DNA from: Chelydra serpentina
Lineage: Eukaryota; Chordata; Testudines; Chelydridae
DNA: 64,000 bases
Direction: 5' to 3'
NCBI GenBank assembly: GCA_037349315.1
Contig: JBAIAC010000033.1
Location: forward strand, 20,974,001-21,038,000
The position numbers were made by a program, and so were the translations under genes. The notes under the pieces were generated by a model that saw only the letters and a list, made by a program, of their open reading frames with translations, was not told the origin of the DNA and ran no database searches. Below, in pieces: positions 20,470 to 54,899 of this stretch. The first letter of the stretch is position 1, and every line of letters starts with the position of its first letter.

Positions 20470-22050
20470 AGGCTCAGTATAAGGGTGGCGTATCGGGATG
20501 GGAGGAGGAAGGGGAAAAGCTGCTCTTTGTAGCATGCTCCCCAGTGGAAATAGGGGAAATACTTCTGGTGCTTTGTGCTGTCCCCTCCCAGCAGTGGAGG
20601 AGTAGATCTTGGGCTCAGTAGGGAGCCAATGGCAGCATGGTTCCTCAAGAAGGGAACATGTATTGCTCCACTGCAGAGTAGTACAGAGGTTGTGTTGCCA
20701 GAGCTGCAAACTCCTGCAAAGACTCTTCCGATAGGAGGGATGGTGATTTGCTTCCAGCTCACTGGTCAAAGGAAGATAACACCATTTTCCTGGACTCCAG
20801 TCACTCTCAATGACACTGCTGTAATCCTGGACTAACTCCACTGACATCATTCTGTATTTACTTGTGTGTGAGTGGGAACAGAATTTGGACCACTAGCTAT
20901 ATTCTTTACCCAGCGGCTCCCCAGCTTTATTGGGTCACATCTGACCTTCTTAAAAACTTGGTATGCAGTGAACTGGGTAGAACATCAAGCTCGTTTACTC
21001 CCAGGGATGCACATTCCACAGTTTGGGAATCCTTGAGTCCACTTAATGGGCATATTGTGGAAATGCTAATAATTCCCATGAATACTCAGCAGAAAACAAA
21101 TTTGAGCACTTTGCAAATTTTAAACCCAAACATGCTGCGGATTATGTCAGAAAGAGGATACGTATGAGATTCTATGGGATTTCAAATGTCCCCTCAGCCA
21201 TGAAGTTCTCTTGGCAGCCCTGACAGAAAGTATTGTTGATACCGTACTGGCCACTGGAAAGTGTAGGCAGTTCATGTTACTGGGAGCATGGGAATGTTGG
21301 TATGAATGAAATATATCCCACTGAGTGACTTGCCTTATGCTGTATGACCTGCCTGAACCTTTCAGCAGTCGGTACTGTAGAGTGGTAGAGTGTAAAATGT
21401 CACGTATTATGATCACAAACTCTCTTCGTGTTGGAATACACTCCATCTCTGTCACCTCGCCCTGTGGTAGAAGCTAAACAAATATTTACATGTTTTTTAG
21501 AAATAATATTTACATATACGTACATATATTAATATTGAAATTGATACACAAGTTTGAAGTATACATCTTGAAATGTGCTATATGTGCATGCTTTGGTTAT
21601 ATTTTATAATGAAATTGAAGAGGTAATCAAATTGAAATTGATAAGGCAAAAAGGTCAGAAGAAATTAAGCAATAATTGTATAAAATATAAAGTAATACAA
21701 TTAGAGATATCTTTATCATACTACTGGGATGAGTTAAGAAAATGTTAACTTGCTGCTACATAAGTTGCATGTAAAACACCTGCAGAGGAGTCATCCCCGA
21801 TAAGATAGGAGAAGATCCAACTAGTTTTTCTCCTTTTTACTTCTTAAAGGTAAGAAAGAAATTATAGTTTTTCCTTTATGTAATTTAACACTTCTAGAAT
21901 GCAAGGTGAGAAATATTTTGCCTTCTCCAACTGGAACACATGCTGGTTTGCCTTGAAAAAGTATAGTAAAGTTTTTCAGCTGTATTTTTCACTTGTATTT
22001 TTAATAAATTACAATAAAAAATGAGCTCTTTCTCTGATTTTCCTTTTTAT
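20470..22050. other. Intergenic, no recognised feature
   Basis: Unique-looking AT-rich DNA, most AT-rich at 21480-21720. No exon or repeat recognised. Confidence 0.45.
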
Positions 22051-22052
22051 AT

Positions 22053-22130
22053 GCAGGGTAGTTGTAACCGTGTCTGTCCCAGGATATTAAACAGCCAAGA
22101 TGGGTGAGGTAATATCTTTTAAGGTTCTGC
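22053..22130 (+). mobile_element. Short Penelope-type terminal fragment
   Basis: GTAGTTGTAACCGTGTCTGT followed by GGTGAGGTAATATCTTTTA, the block shared with 40490-40600 and 54682-54898. Assignment to a Penelope-like family is by analogy with the element at 15928. Confidence 0.5.
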
Positions 22131-25100
22131 AGGCCAAAATCTGTCCCAAGTGACGTGTTCAAACCCTCATGAATAATTGGTTGGAATTTAGTAAACAATT
22201 ACACTGACTATGCACTAAAAAGACTTGAACCCCCTCACAGTGGTGCTGGCTCTGCAGGGCTAAGAGAAGAAGAAAGCTGTACAATATGATGGAATGCAGG
22301 TGGAGAAAAGTTCTGTGGAGTAAGTATGTCCCATTTTCATAGTAAAACATTTTTAAGTTGTTCGGCAAAAGAGAGTGTTCTCAATCTTCGTGAATACTAA
22401 AAGCCACTTAGCTCAATTTAAACTTCTAAAATAAATGCATATAAAAACATGACTAGTTGAGACAAGACGATTTGACACCAGGTTCTTTAAATTAGTAATA
22501 CAGCAAAAATACTGGTCAGACAGGCTCATCTCTTGCTTGGCCTTTAGCAGCATGCGCCACAGAGCATATCAGGCATTGCAACTGTAAATGGTTACAGGTG
22601 TGCTCACCTGTTTTGGTGCTGTGGAATATATGTGGGATAGATGTTCTCATTAGCCAACTGTGCATTCCTTTCAGACTTCTGTTTCTCTAACAGGTATAAC
22701 TTTAAGGGAAGAATCCACTGACTCCAAAGGGAAAGACCATCCAAGGTGATGGTGAAGGACAGCTTGAGCTTATACTTAGAGCTTCACTCACTGTGACTCT
22801 TGCAGTCAAGGCTAACACCAGTATGAGAAGTATCTGCAACCCTTTCATTACAAGGATATCATTCTGAAGCATCTTTTAACTGGAATTGCAGTAACACATC
22901 TGACTCACTATCTAAAGCCACGGGGCTAGAATATGCCTTCGTTTACACTCCTAGAACTTCAGTGCCATTGCTCAGTTACTGAGGACAGTTGGTTCTGTCC
23001 ACAAACAAATTTTGAGTGTCATTCATAAAAGGTGGATGGGGGATGCAATATTACAAAAAATCCAGAGAGCCCAGTCAAAGGAGAGCTACATGTATCTGAG
23101 TCTGTTAGATATCAGTAACTCAGACAGGAGGTCTTCCTATTCCAGGTTGGAAAATGAAAGACCTTACTCAAAGTTATAGAGTCAGACAAACAGCATGAGA
23201 CCAGAGCTGGTTAGATCAGAAAGTGTTACAAGGTAGGTCAGATTTTACCTGCTGCTTTATGGTAGTTATCACAAGCCCCTCTAGCTATTGACCCATTACC
23301 TCCTGTTTCTTCTTGCATCAGGTTCTCATTCATGTTATGCTTCAAGGCAACCTAGAAGCTGTAACACTGATAGTAAGTGTGTAACAAGCAACATTTCCAA
23401 ACACCCTCCCCTCCTAATTTTGCCCAGCGCTAAATATGCATTGACAGATTGTGCCAAGATACACTGCTGCCACTTTTCATCCAAATTATGTACACTGAAA
23501 TGCTTTTTAACACGCAGGTCATGATTAAATGATAGAGTCCCACCTTGGAACCACAGTTCAGCAAAGGTAAGCACTTTGCTGAAGCATCCAGTTCTATGAG
23601 ATACTGAGCTTGCTATGATCCTGCAACCCTCACTCCTATATAAGTAGGGTCTGCAGGGTCAGGCCCTCATGGGCTATGGATAGTAGCCTATTATTAAAAT
23701 CCATCAAAGTCTTGTGAAATTTTTACTTCCAATTCTATCTTTCATTTTGGGAAGCAATATTACTTCATTTTCATTCATTTGTAAAATGCTAATATGAAAA
23801 CTATGTTGTATTACTTTTAACAAGGCTAATTGCAATTTGATACAAGATCCTTGTTTTTAAAAAACATGTTGATTTATATGTTAAAAACTGTTAATATAAT
23901 GTTAAGGTTGCAAACCAAGCACTCATAAGTCAGGAATGCCAGAATTAAGATTCCACCTTTTGTGCACTAAATGAGGCACAAACCCTGTAGAAAAAATGTG
24001 ATTATGTAATTAAAGACTGTACCATAATCCATACTTACCCGGGGGCTGAATTAAGATTACACAGACAAGCTTAATTCAAGCATTTCCTAACTTTTGAGTA
24101 CTTGAATTTTCAGTCTTACTAACAAACATTTTTTTGGTATACAATTTCCTAGGTCTATTGAGAAAGAACCCCCCGTACAACTCTAACAACCCAATCACAT
24201 ACCATGAACAGATTTTGAAACCTGGACCTTCAGCATTGATCACTACTACTAGAGCTAATAGACTAACAACAACGGAGGGCAGCAAGAGGAACCTGCCTTT
24301 AGAAGAGGATGAGGGAGACAATGAAACAGTGGGTCAATATGGAGGAGTGTATTACTTCTTTAAGGGACAGACTGGAACCTGCAACCAGAACAGCTTGGCT
24401 GTGATCAAGGAGGGCTCCTGCCTAGCCCTGGGCTATTTAAGCAGGAAGAGGAAGCTAAGCTGGGGGGGGTTAGTAGCTATATTTGTGGCTGTGGTCTCTT
24501 TTTCAGAGTCTAGGGCACTAGCCTGACAATCTTAGAGGGTTTGTTTGCTGACTCTAAGTTTAGAAGCTCTGAAGTGGGGGCCCTGAGGTAAGGGTCTAAA
24601 GAACCTTGTTAAGGCTGCTCTGTCCTGGAGATGTTCTTAAAGGGGATACATTTGTTTTGGTTTCCTCTTGCTTGGATCCTTTATAATCATATATTCCTGA
24701 ATAGCTGCATTTTTACAGACAGCTTAACCAAGGACTTAGATCTGGGAGATTAAAAACAGCATAGTTGAGAGCTGGCTCTGCCACTGTAGAGATTTGGGTT
24801 CCAGTTACTGCTTGTGTAACTATTCAGTAATGCCTTTCTGAATAATGAGTGCTATGAAAAGAACAGTGTTTATTAACAGTAGTGAGACTTGTACTCATGA
24901 CTGTCTGGTTCCCAATCCAGTGTACCTTTCCCTTGGCTAAAGCAACAGCAGTTTGATGATCAGTTGTTGTCTCTGTTGCAGTCTAAAACTCAGGTCTGTG
25001 TGGCAGGCTGAAGTGAGAAGCTATGGGTCATTGTAAGTGATGATAGAATATTCAAGGATTTTAGTGGTCAGCCTCTAGCAAGTTCTACTGAGCAAAACAT

Positions 25101-28005
25101 AGGGGGGTGGCAATTTTTGACATCTTATAACTTGTATAAAAATCAACAGATTTTTCATGGAGAAAGTAAGTGATCCCCTGATCCCAGGATTATCCTGCTG
25201 CCAAACTTCAAGTTCATGCAAACCATAAAGGTGCTGAAAATCTTTTAGGAAACCTAAATATGGGGTGGCTACTAAGTGCCCTTGGAAGCTTTTATTTTTG
25301 ACAGAACTGGGGTGTGGGATGGGGAAGTGATTAGACTACAATAAACTAAACCAACCAAAACTTTGAGATAAAACAGTACAGATTTAGGCCTGAGTCTGCA
25401 AACACTTAAGTGTGTGTTAACATTAAACAAGTTTGAATGGACTACTCATGAATCAAGTCATGTATGCATTTAAGTGTCTTGCTTCCATGGAAGTCAATGG
25501 GAGTTTTGCCATTGACTTCAGGCAGAGCAGGACTGAGCTGGTCTCATTTATATTTTAACTGCAATTGATTTCCACTCTTGTCTTTTTAAAATAAGCATTA
25601 GATTATCTGAAACTTGTTCCTGCAAACAGTTCAGTACATCTTTGTGGATTAAATTGCAGAATTATAGGTAAGGAGCAACACCTGTAGCTCACAAGTCAAA
25701 AGATCTGACCCAGCATTTCGGGGTGGAAAGAGGGATTAAGCTGTCAAGCCCTAGTGATAGTTATAGAAGTTGTTAGAAAAATAATTTATAATAGCTTCCA
25801 CAATAGGCACTTTCCAACCAGGAAAGAAGGAATGTTGCTTGTCCTAAAGAGCACACAGTCTCTAAGGCACCTGGAGGGAACATACAAGTAAATAGTATTG
25901 ATTCACCCAAATTCTTGTAAAATTCAAAAGTTCTAGAGCTGTTACCTTCCATCTTATCCAGCTTCCTGTTACCTTTGTGATATATAAAACCAGTTTTATA
26001 TATGGGGAAAGTCCTGCTTTTTGCTGTGTTAGGGCTCTATCTTGAATGTCTATGGTGTAGGATCAAGCCTTTACTGGGCAAGAGACAGGGGAGGGAAGGA
26101 GGATATAATCATACAAACAAGTAGAATCTCTCCTCTGTGCATAAGAGTATACTGGGAGGAATGGCCTTCTAGAGTACCATGCGCTTGATCCAGTGCCCCC
26201 TGAAGTCAACAGAAGAATTAGCATTGACTTTAACGAACATTCGATAAAGGCCCATGTTCTAATGAGGGTCTAGTCTGTTGGAAGAGGTCTGGATGAATGT
26301 AGGGAGTGATGAGCAAAGAAATACAAGAGTGACTGGTTCCTGTGATAGCATTAAGTTGAAGAGTGAGATTTTTGAAGTGTCCTGGAAGCCAGGGAAGTGA
26401 AGGAAAGATTGGGGAGGTATGAATAGAGTACAGTGTAGATAGTATTACAAGTATCAAGGCACAAGTGCATGGCCCAAAGAGGGCCCAATTCTGCAATCTT
26501 TAATATTTCTTCTTCTGAGTATTGCCATTTAGGACAGTGGGATTACTTCTGCAGGTAAATGCTATTCAGTATGAATGTAAGGTTGCAAAGTTAGGACCTA
26601 AGAGACAATTAGGAGGGAAAATAAAAGATTCCTGTCTTGCCCACACTTAAATTAAGGTTGGCTTTCATTCAAGAGGAAGTGAAGGCAAGACCAAATTATG
26701 AGACATGGGTAAGAGACAGCGCCATTACTATAGACTGAGTAGAAAAAATGTCACTCAGCAGGAAAGAATATAGAGAAAAGTGTACAGGATTGAAAAAGCA
26801 CCCGCTGCAAGAAGTTGGCCAGGATTGTCTTCCATTAAAGACAAACACAGTGAGTAGGAGAAGAAATACTGCAGTGCTGAGTCAGAAAAACTACCTATAC
26901 CAAGTTGATAAAGAGTGATCCAAAGTTCCAAAAGTAGCTGATAAGTCAGGGAAGACATGAAAAGAAAAGAGACCTTTGGATTTAACCACAAGCCAATCAT
27001 TAATTCCTTTAAAAAGGGCTATTTGAGTAAAATGACCTGAGCAAAGACTGAATTGGGAAGGATGAAAAATCTAAACTTGAACACATAGAATAAACTTAAA
27101 TTCTAGAAATGAACCAGAGAAAGGAAATTGGTTGGTAACTGGGAGAGAAAGCAAGAACAAGAAAAAGATTTTTGGATTCTTAGTGGGAAGAATAGCCTGT
27201 TGGAAGCAGAAAAGATAGAGCCTGAGAAAAGGTGGTTATTGCTGAATCGTGATCTAGTTAGATGAGATGCAGAATGCAGTTTAGCAGTTGGTCTAGGGCA
27301 GGACAAAAGGTCAACGTCATGTCAGCTAAAAATGACTAAACCTTGGTCCAAGCAGTATTGGATCTTAGCTGATGCAAAGCTGATGCAAAGCTGAATATCA
27401 TTTGCTCTCGTCTATACTGATTACTAAAGCCCCAGTTCAGCACAGTACTTAAAATATGTGAAGGGGAGCAATCCCAATGGCCCTTTCTTCACTAGGAAAA
27501 AGGTGTGATGTTAAAGTCCTCGTGCTGACAGGGAAAATTGTAGCTTTAACACACTATCTGGTGGAGGTAAATCATGTTACCTTGATTAGCGAGCACATCT
27601 TAAAACTACAACTGACTCGTCTATGCTAGGATTTTAACGTATTAGTTTTATTTGTAATGTATGTTAACTTTTTTCCTAGTGTTGACATGTCCCTTGATTT
27701 CAAGGGACTACTCGTGGTTAAATGCTCTGATGAATTGGGGTCTAAGTCATGTTCAGTATCCCATTAGCAAACTCATTTGTTCATAACCATGTCCCAAAGA
27801 GGTACAATTTTATAGTGTAGATGAGGCTTAGGAGAGACATGAGGACATAGAGAGGAGGGAACATGTATTGGGTGATGCCCAGGTAAATAAGAGACACTGT
27901 CAAGAGATTAAGATTGAGGGCAGGATGGAGATTCATACCTTTTTTCAAAATAACATGGGGGAGGGGGGAAACATTTTTGCCATATCTGATCTTTTCTTCA
28001 GGAAG
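22131..28005. other. Intergenic; possible degraded LTR around 24.1-24.7 kb, otherwise nothing recognised
   Basis: 24130-24700 contains GGGCTATTTAAGCAGGAAGA, a TATA-like core promoter, in a 130-codon open stretch, and resembles a turtle LTR from memory. I could not find TG...CA termini or a duplication. The rest has only old palindromic 'gaagtcaatgg' relics. Confidence 0.35.
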
Positions 28006-28125
28006 TAGGGTGACCAGACAGCAAGTCTGAAAAATCAGAACGGGGTGGGAGGTAATAGGAGCCTATATAAGAAATACCCAAAAATCGGGACTGTCCCTAT
28101 AAAATCGGGACTTCTGGTCACCCTA
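28006..28125. mobile_element. hAT-like MITE, TAGGGTGACC family, second copy
   Basis: Starts TAGGGTGACCAGACAGC and ends TTCTGGTCACCCTA, with flanks TCAGGAAG and TCTGGAAG (6 of 8). About 120 bp, same type as 1127-1250. It lies 1.2 kb upstream of the GATM start. Confidence 0.8.
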
Positions 28126-28984
28126 TCTGGAAGGCAAAAACAAATTAGATTTAAAATTTAACTTGTTTAAAGTTGAAGAGTGAGGAACTGCAAAAGAATG
28201 TCATCCGGTCAGGTGAGAATTATAGGTGACAAGAGACTAAACATAGAGCTGGAGGGAAAAACTTTGAGGGAACGGTTCTGTTAGAGAATGCAGTTCTGTT
28301 GAAATCAAAAAGCGTTGTGAAATTGTGTTGATTTTTCCAAACTTTGTTTTGGTGAGAGAAAGTTCTAATGGTGTCAAAACTTCCTAACACTCTTGGAATG
28401 AAACATTTCAATTTTTTCCTTTGGAACTTTTTGTTTTGAAATCATTTATTTTTGTATTGTTTATAGTATGATGTAAATGAGAAATCAAAACAATGTTTGT
28501 GTTGTCAAAATGAAAACTTTAGATCAATCCAAAATAGTGTTTTCCCCCTGAACTTTCTTTTGCAGAGCATTTGTTCCTAATTAGAACAAAACCAAATGTA
28601 TTTGAAATCTTAGAATCCTTCATTAGCGGGGACAGCTCCAAGTAAGAGCACTGGTATTCGTTGGTCAGGCAGAGACTAGAGACTTCTGGAAAGCGTATGA
28701 AATTGCAAAGAGGAGCAGCGTGAAAACAGACCAGAGGTTCCTCCTCTTCCCTCCCACGCCACCCGCATCAACATATTTGGCCAGGACACACTCGTTGAAG
28801 TGAAACAGACCAATGTATTGTCACTCAAGCTGTGGGGAAGACACCATCGAGCGAGAGCAACACTATGGATTGAAAAGGGGCTGGATCACACTGATCACTG
28901 GGGCTGCCCTTCATCTTGGGACAGCACCAGCACCCTAAGCCCTAGTGCCTAAGGAGTGGGTGCTGCTGCTGTTAGTGTTTGGAC

Positions 28985-50291
<21,307 letters not shown>

Positions 50292-51110
50292 TCTTCAGCC
50301 AGATGAGCAACCATGGTTCAGCTTGTGTGAAATAAGCATAGGAAATGAACAAACTTACTTCCACTTTTCTGCTAAAACAAATGCATGAGCTGTAGTGCTT
50401 AAGCAATGGTGTCCCTTACAGTGGTCTGAACAGGTCCTCCACTCTTCATAGTAGGCAGATGCATTTGAAACTACTCCCATCAGCACCACAGGTCTTCTGG
50501 CTGGCTTTTTGAAAGATTTTTCCCCCTGTTTGTGAAGCCACTTCAGCATGGCCTCAAAAGTAAAAACTTGACAATACACCTAAGGCTCTTGCTAGAATAG
50601 CTTGACCACTAATATTAGACATCTACCTCTATTTAATATTCTATCAAAAAGGCAGCTAGAAATGTTAGACCTGAGTTTAACATTCGTCGTTCTTTCCAGT
50701 CAGTGTTTGTGTGTGTGTGTATAGCTCACAATTTTTAATACTATTAAAACAGACTTAACCACCCAGAGCTTACATGGAACCAGATAATTACATCATTATG
50801 TATAACACTCTTTAGATTACTTGGATTATACAAGCATTAAGGGAAATTCTTCAGAATTATATTAATCCCCTCAGTTATACTTTGAAAAAATCTGGTTTTT
50901 TTTTACTTACCTCCCTTGTTCCAAAAGTTTTTACTATGTTTTCCTCTTCTAGAGTATTTTATTCAAATGTATAATGCTTCACTGACCACTTTTATATTGC
51001 TGTAACTGGTTCTCTTATTTAACTCTTCACGTGTGCAAATGTGATACCTGAGAGGCTATGTCTGCAAGTTTCATCTTGTGAATGTGTTTACATAAAATGT
51101 ATGGTTTCTT

Positions 51111-51116
51111 AATAAA
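51111..51116 (+). terminator. Polyadenylation signal AATAAA (GATM, proximal)
   Basis: AATAAA is read in CTTAATAAACTAAAG, 820 bp after the stop codon. A T/G-rich stretch follows at some distance. It is probably the proximal of two signals. Confidence 0.55.
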
Positions 51117-51214
51117 CTAAAGCTGATAAGCAAATGCTGGATCTGTAATGAGAGCACACATGATGCTGGGAAACAGTTTTTAATGTCGATTACTGAACAT
51201 GTATTTTTTATGCT

Positions 51215-51220
51215 AATAAA
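51215..51220 (+). terminator. Polyadenylation signal AATAAA (GATM, distal)
   Basis: AATAAA is read in GCTAATAAACTTTTT, followed within 30 bp by a GCTCTTGTTGC G/T-rich downstream element. This spacing fits a 3' end near 51240 and makes it the stronger candidate. Confidence 0.65.
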
Positions 51221-51249
51221 CTTTTTTGCATTCACAATTTAAGCTCTTG

Positions 51250-53480
51250 TTGCAAGTTTTACACAGAGATGAGTAAATGTGAGGTGCTTATTCCCTAGCC
51301 AAGACAGGATAGGCTTCTGTATGTTTGATAAACTCACCGCTGATTTGAGCTATGAAGCAAAGCCAATTTATTAAGAACTGTATTGCAACTTGTACCATAC
51401 ACAGACAATGCATTTTGTCCTCTCCTTCACAGCTGTAGTCATGTTTCTTTATCAGGGAGTTTACTGAAATAATAGTATCATCTAGCACAGGATAAGGGGA
51501 AAGTAGGCAAAGTTAAATGAGACTATTTTTCTTGGCAAGCCAGTGCTGCTTAGAAATGTGCTCTAGTAACAGGGATCTCTGGATTCTCCTGGGGTTTGGC
51601 CCTACTCGTTTGGTAGCCCCCAAGAGTTTTGCTATTGACTTTAATGGAAGCAGGATTGGAATTTTAGTCAATTGAGGTAGGTGGGTGAAGGGAGAGGGTA
51701 ACAACCACTCTTTAAAATCACTCTGCATGGCCCAGTACTGAAATTACACCTCTGCATTGTACATTGTCTACAGAGCTTCATGTGATCATAAGATATGGCT
51801 GAGGACACCGTAAGCTCCAAGTGAATGAAGGTGGGGCAGCTGTACATGTGTATGCCTTACAATGTACTATAGGCATGAGTATTGCCACCTACTTGATCAG
51901 ACTCTATCTTCCAACACAGCCCACCGATGGGCCAGCAGTGCCCCTTTCTGAATACACCCAATACCTATTCATCTCCATCCCATCCCATCTCACCTTCTTA
52001 ATATGGGTCTCCTATCAGGCCTTTGATCTACAGACAATTAAGGATGTGCTTGAAGTTGTGGCTTTGCTAAATGGATTGCAGGAACTCCGTGTGTCCCCAG
52101 TGTCCCCTCTTCTGGCTTTCTGATTGTCCCCAAAATCAGTAGAGTTTGGCTTATTGATACTGAGAGCATTCCATATAATTTTGGAATTGATCAGATGTGA
52201 CATTTAAAAGTTACTGCATTGCAGACTGAAATGGTGTCCAGTTGAGTGTAAAGCCAAGGAGGAAAGGCCTAAAAACATTTAACCTTTGTGTTGATTTTGC
52301 AGATTTGTTTTACTTTCCAGCCATTTGAGGGAAAGCTCTAGACTAACTTTCACCTTCTGTGTTCGTCTGGCCGGTGATAACTGTGTTTCACATACTCCCT
52401 TACTTGCAGGCTGTTTCTCTGGAGACGTAATACATCTCCATGAAACCTCATGCTTCTATTTGGCCCTAGCCAGATAAGCAACCTTAAAACTCAGCAAAGC
52501 TTAGTTAAAGAAATAGCAGGGCACATATTTCCCTGAAGACACATACGTGAGCGCTAATGCTGGTTCAATCCTGTCTCTATGGTATGCTGGGAAAAGCTCC
52601 TTATTGATTTTTCTGCTCAAATGAGGAAGCTGAAACTACTCACACATCAGGAGTGAAAGTGCTGTCTGGGCTTTTCAGGCTTCCTTTCTTAATATTAAAT
52701 TTTTTTTCACCAGGCTTTCACTTTTTGACCTTGGCAAAAGCGTATTTCAAGGTTTCTGATGCAATGGTTTGGTCTTTGGCTTTGATTGCCTGCTTCTAGT
52801 TTGAAGGGCAACTTCAGGAATTAGGTAGGTTTTCTTTTCCTTTTTTAATCAGGAATCTTGTAGCCTTCGCTTAATGCTTTGCTTTTGTTCAAGAGAGAGA
52901 ATGTACAGATTGGCTTTTCATGAAACTGAGATTTATGTGTTCCTGGGTCCTTTTGGATAAGTTGAACAGCATGTCAATATTTAGGAGTCGTCATATGATA
53001 TAAAAGGGAACAGTTATCTGTGTCAATTTGTAGTTCCCGTGATTATGTTTGCTAGGGTAAATGTCCACACCCAATTAACAGATATTATTTAAGCACTAAT
53101 GTTAGATGCAAAATTTCTAACTTTGCCAGACATTTCTGCTTTTTTCAGCTATGAATCCTGCATCCTCTGTATTCATATATTACCTGCTGCTTCCCATATG
53201 ACACCAGGCTTCCTATCCTCTTTGCTATCAGTATATTTCAGTGGAATTGTGAGGCTGTTCCTTGGCAGGAGCACTATAGGGATCCTAACCCTGGTGGTTT
53301 TCACTGGTTTTAGGATCACCTCACCCATCCTCCTCCATATCGCCAGGAGTTTTCCCTTCAATCCTAGCAGTGATGCCAGGGTGAAGAATGGAGATCCACA
53401 TGCAGAGGGGTCGTTGCCATCTGTTTCAAGAGGAATATGGTTTGGTGGCATAAACATGAAACAGGGTCCCCTGGCCACTT
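51250..53480. other. Downstream of GATM, no recognised feature
   Basis: A 100-codon open stretch at 51821-52123 shows no family similarity. No exon or confident repeat identified. Confidence 0.45.
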
Positions 53481-53630
53481 CTCAGTTCTAATCCCCTCTC
53501 TGACCCTGGCTTCCAGAGTAGCCTTGAACTAGTCACTTAACGTATCTGTCCCCTCATGTGCAAAATGGCAATAACACTTACCTACCCCATAGGCTGTGGT
53601 GAGGATTAAATAATAAATGCTGTGCAGTGC
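53480..53630 (+). repeat. Ancient MIR-type SINE
   Basis: The core reads CTTGAACTAGTCACTTAACG, then CCTCATGTGCAAAATGGCAA and GGTGAGGATTAAATAATAAA, which follows the MIR consensus closely in order. Old and truncated. Confidence 0.7.
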
Positions 53631-54680
53631 TCTAGGCCCGTAGCCACCAGGGGCTTTTTGTGTGGCCACAGCCTCTTGTGTGGTGATGGGGGTGGGGGCA
53701 CAAAGCAATGTTCCCTCCCTCGGGCCTGCCAGCAGGGGCTGGTCCCTACTCCCCTCTGGAGCCACAAACACTGTAGGAGCAAGTGATCAGTGGGATTTCT
53801 CCACCTTCCTGGGGGCAGTGGAACTCAGGCTTCATCCCTGGGGTGGTGGGTGGCAGGCTCTGGCCTTCCCCCAGCCACAGGGCTTCATGCTCTAGCCCCG
53901 GGATCAGCCCCCCCCATCCACGTCACCCCTGGCCCCCACTGCCTCCTCCAGCCTCTAGCCATGTAGCTGGACCCCATGGTCTGGCCTCAGGCTCAGCCCC
54001 CACCACCGCCCTGACCCCTGCTGCCTCCTCCAGTCCTCCATCCAGCCCCCCAATTGCCACTGCACCCTGCCTCCCTACCCACATCCCTATCCAGGGCTTA
54101 ATTTGTCCCCCAGCTTGTCAGGGCTGAGTAAGTCTGCTGTGAAAAGTGCTATTAACAAATATCCCTTTTCACAGGAGAAGACTTACTAGCTACCAAGTCT
54201 AAAAAAAACCCAACAACCAAAAAAGCAAAACATGAAAAGCACCTTATTTGTGTTTCTATTCTGTTTAGGTCCAGTAAAGAATAGAGACAACTGTCGATTA
54301 TTTTGTCTGCCAAAAAAACCCTCTACATACATAAATTACAATGATTTGGACATGTATCTGTGCATATTTATTTGTTTTTCCTAAAATTAATTAAGTATTT
54401 TAGAAAAAATTGTCAGATTGGCCACCAGCAAGAGTTGGTGGCCGCACTCTGAGGCCACCAAAACATTTCTTGTGAGACCCCCCAGCTCTAGTCTATAAGT
54501 GCGCCGTGTTGTTTGGAAGCACTGTGGAAACCTGTACTAGAATTCAGGAGCATATTATGGGTCAGCGGACGACAAGATTGAGAACTCTTGCTCTACACAG
54601 TCTATTTTGCAACGTATACTGCAATGTTTCCCCACCAAATGACCTTGTTTCTAAATCTGTTTAGAAATGTAAATAGTGTA
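53631..54680. other. Unclassified, C-rich in part
   Basis: 53880-54110 is unusually C/T-rich and gives a Pro/Ser-rich open frame that I regard as composition only. No gene recognised. Confidence 0.4.
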
Positions 54681-54681
54681 A

Positions 54682-54898
54682 ACAGAGAGACAGGAGGTAA
54701 TGTCTTTTATTGGACCAACTTTTGTTGGTGAAAGAGACATGCTTTTGAGCTGCACAGACCTGCTCTTCATGTCAGAGTGCTGTATAGTTTGACCACCTGT
54801 GTCTCTTTCACAGACAGAAGCTGGTCCAATAAAAGATATTACCTCACCCACCTTGTCTTTCTAACAGCCTGAGACCAGCACAGCTACAACAACACTGC
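54682..54898. mobile_element. Penelope-type inverted-terminal fragment
   Basis: The left arm GGTAATGTCTTTTATTGGAC and the right arm, inverted, GGTAATATCTTTTATTGGAC each continue with matching AGAGACA and CAACTT blocks. The right end is CAGCACAGCTACAACAACAC. It is a head-to-head pair of the block seen at 22053 and 40490, recalling the inverted ends at 15928-17163. Confidence 0.6.
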
Positions 54899-54899
54899 A

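Larger units (their letters stand above)
50292..51240 (+). other. GATM 3' UTR
   Basis: Non-coding DNA follows the stop codon and contains no recognised repeat. A short GT run (about 50707-50720) lies inside. The extent is set by the polyadenylation signals near 51111 and 51215, so the end is an estimate. Confidence 0.7.

Noticed and set aside
24134..24526. 130-codon plus-strand frame with a hydrophobic C-terminus
   Set aside because: Overlaps a TATA-like LTR-type sequence, with no conserved motif and no splice partners.
51821..52123. 100-codon frame downstream of GATM
   Set aside because: No family match, no splice sites of note and no conserved composition; likely chance.
53783..54127. Pro/Ser-rich 114-codon frame
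   Set aside because: Explained by a C/T-rich stretch; no splice context or similarity.
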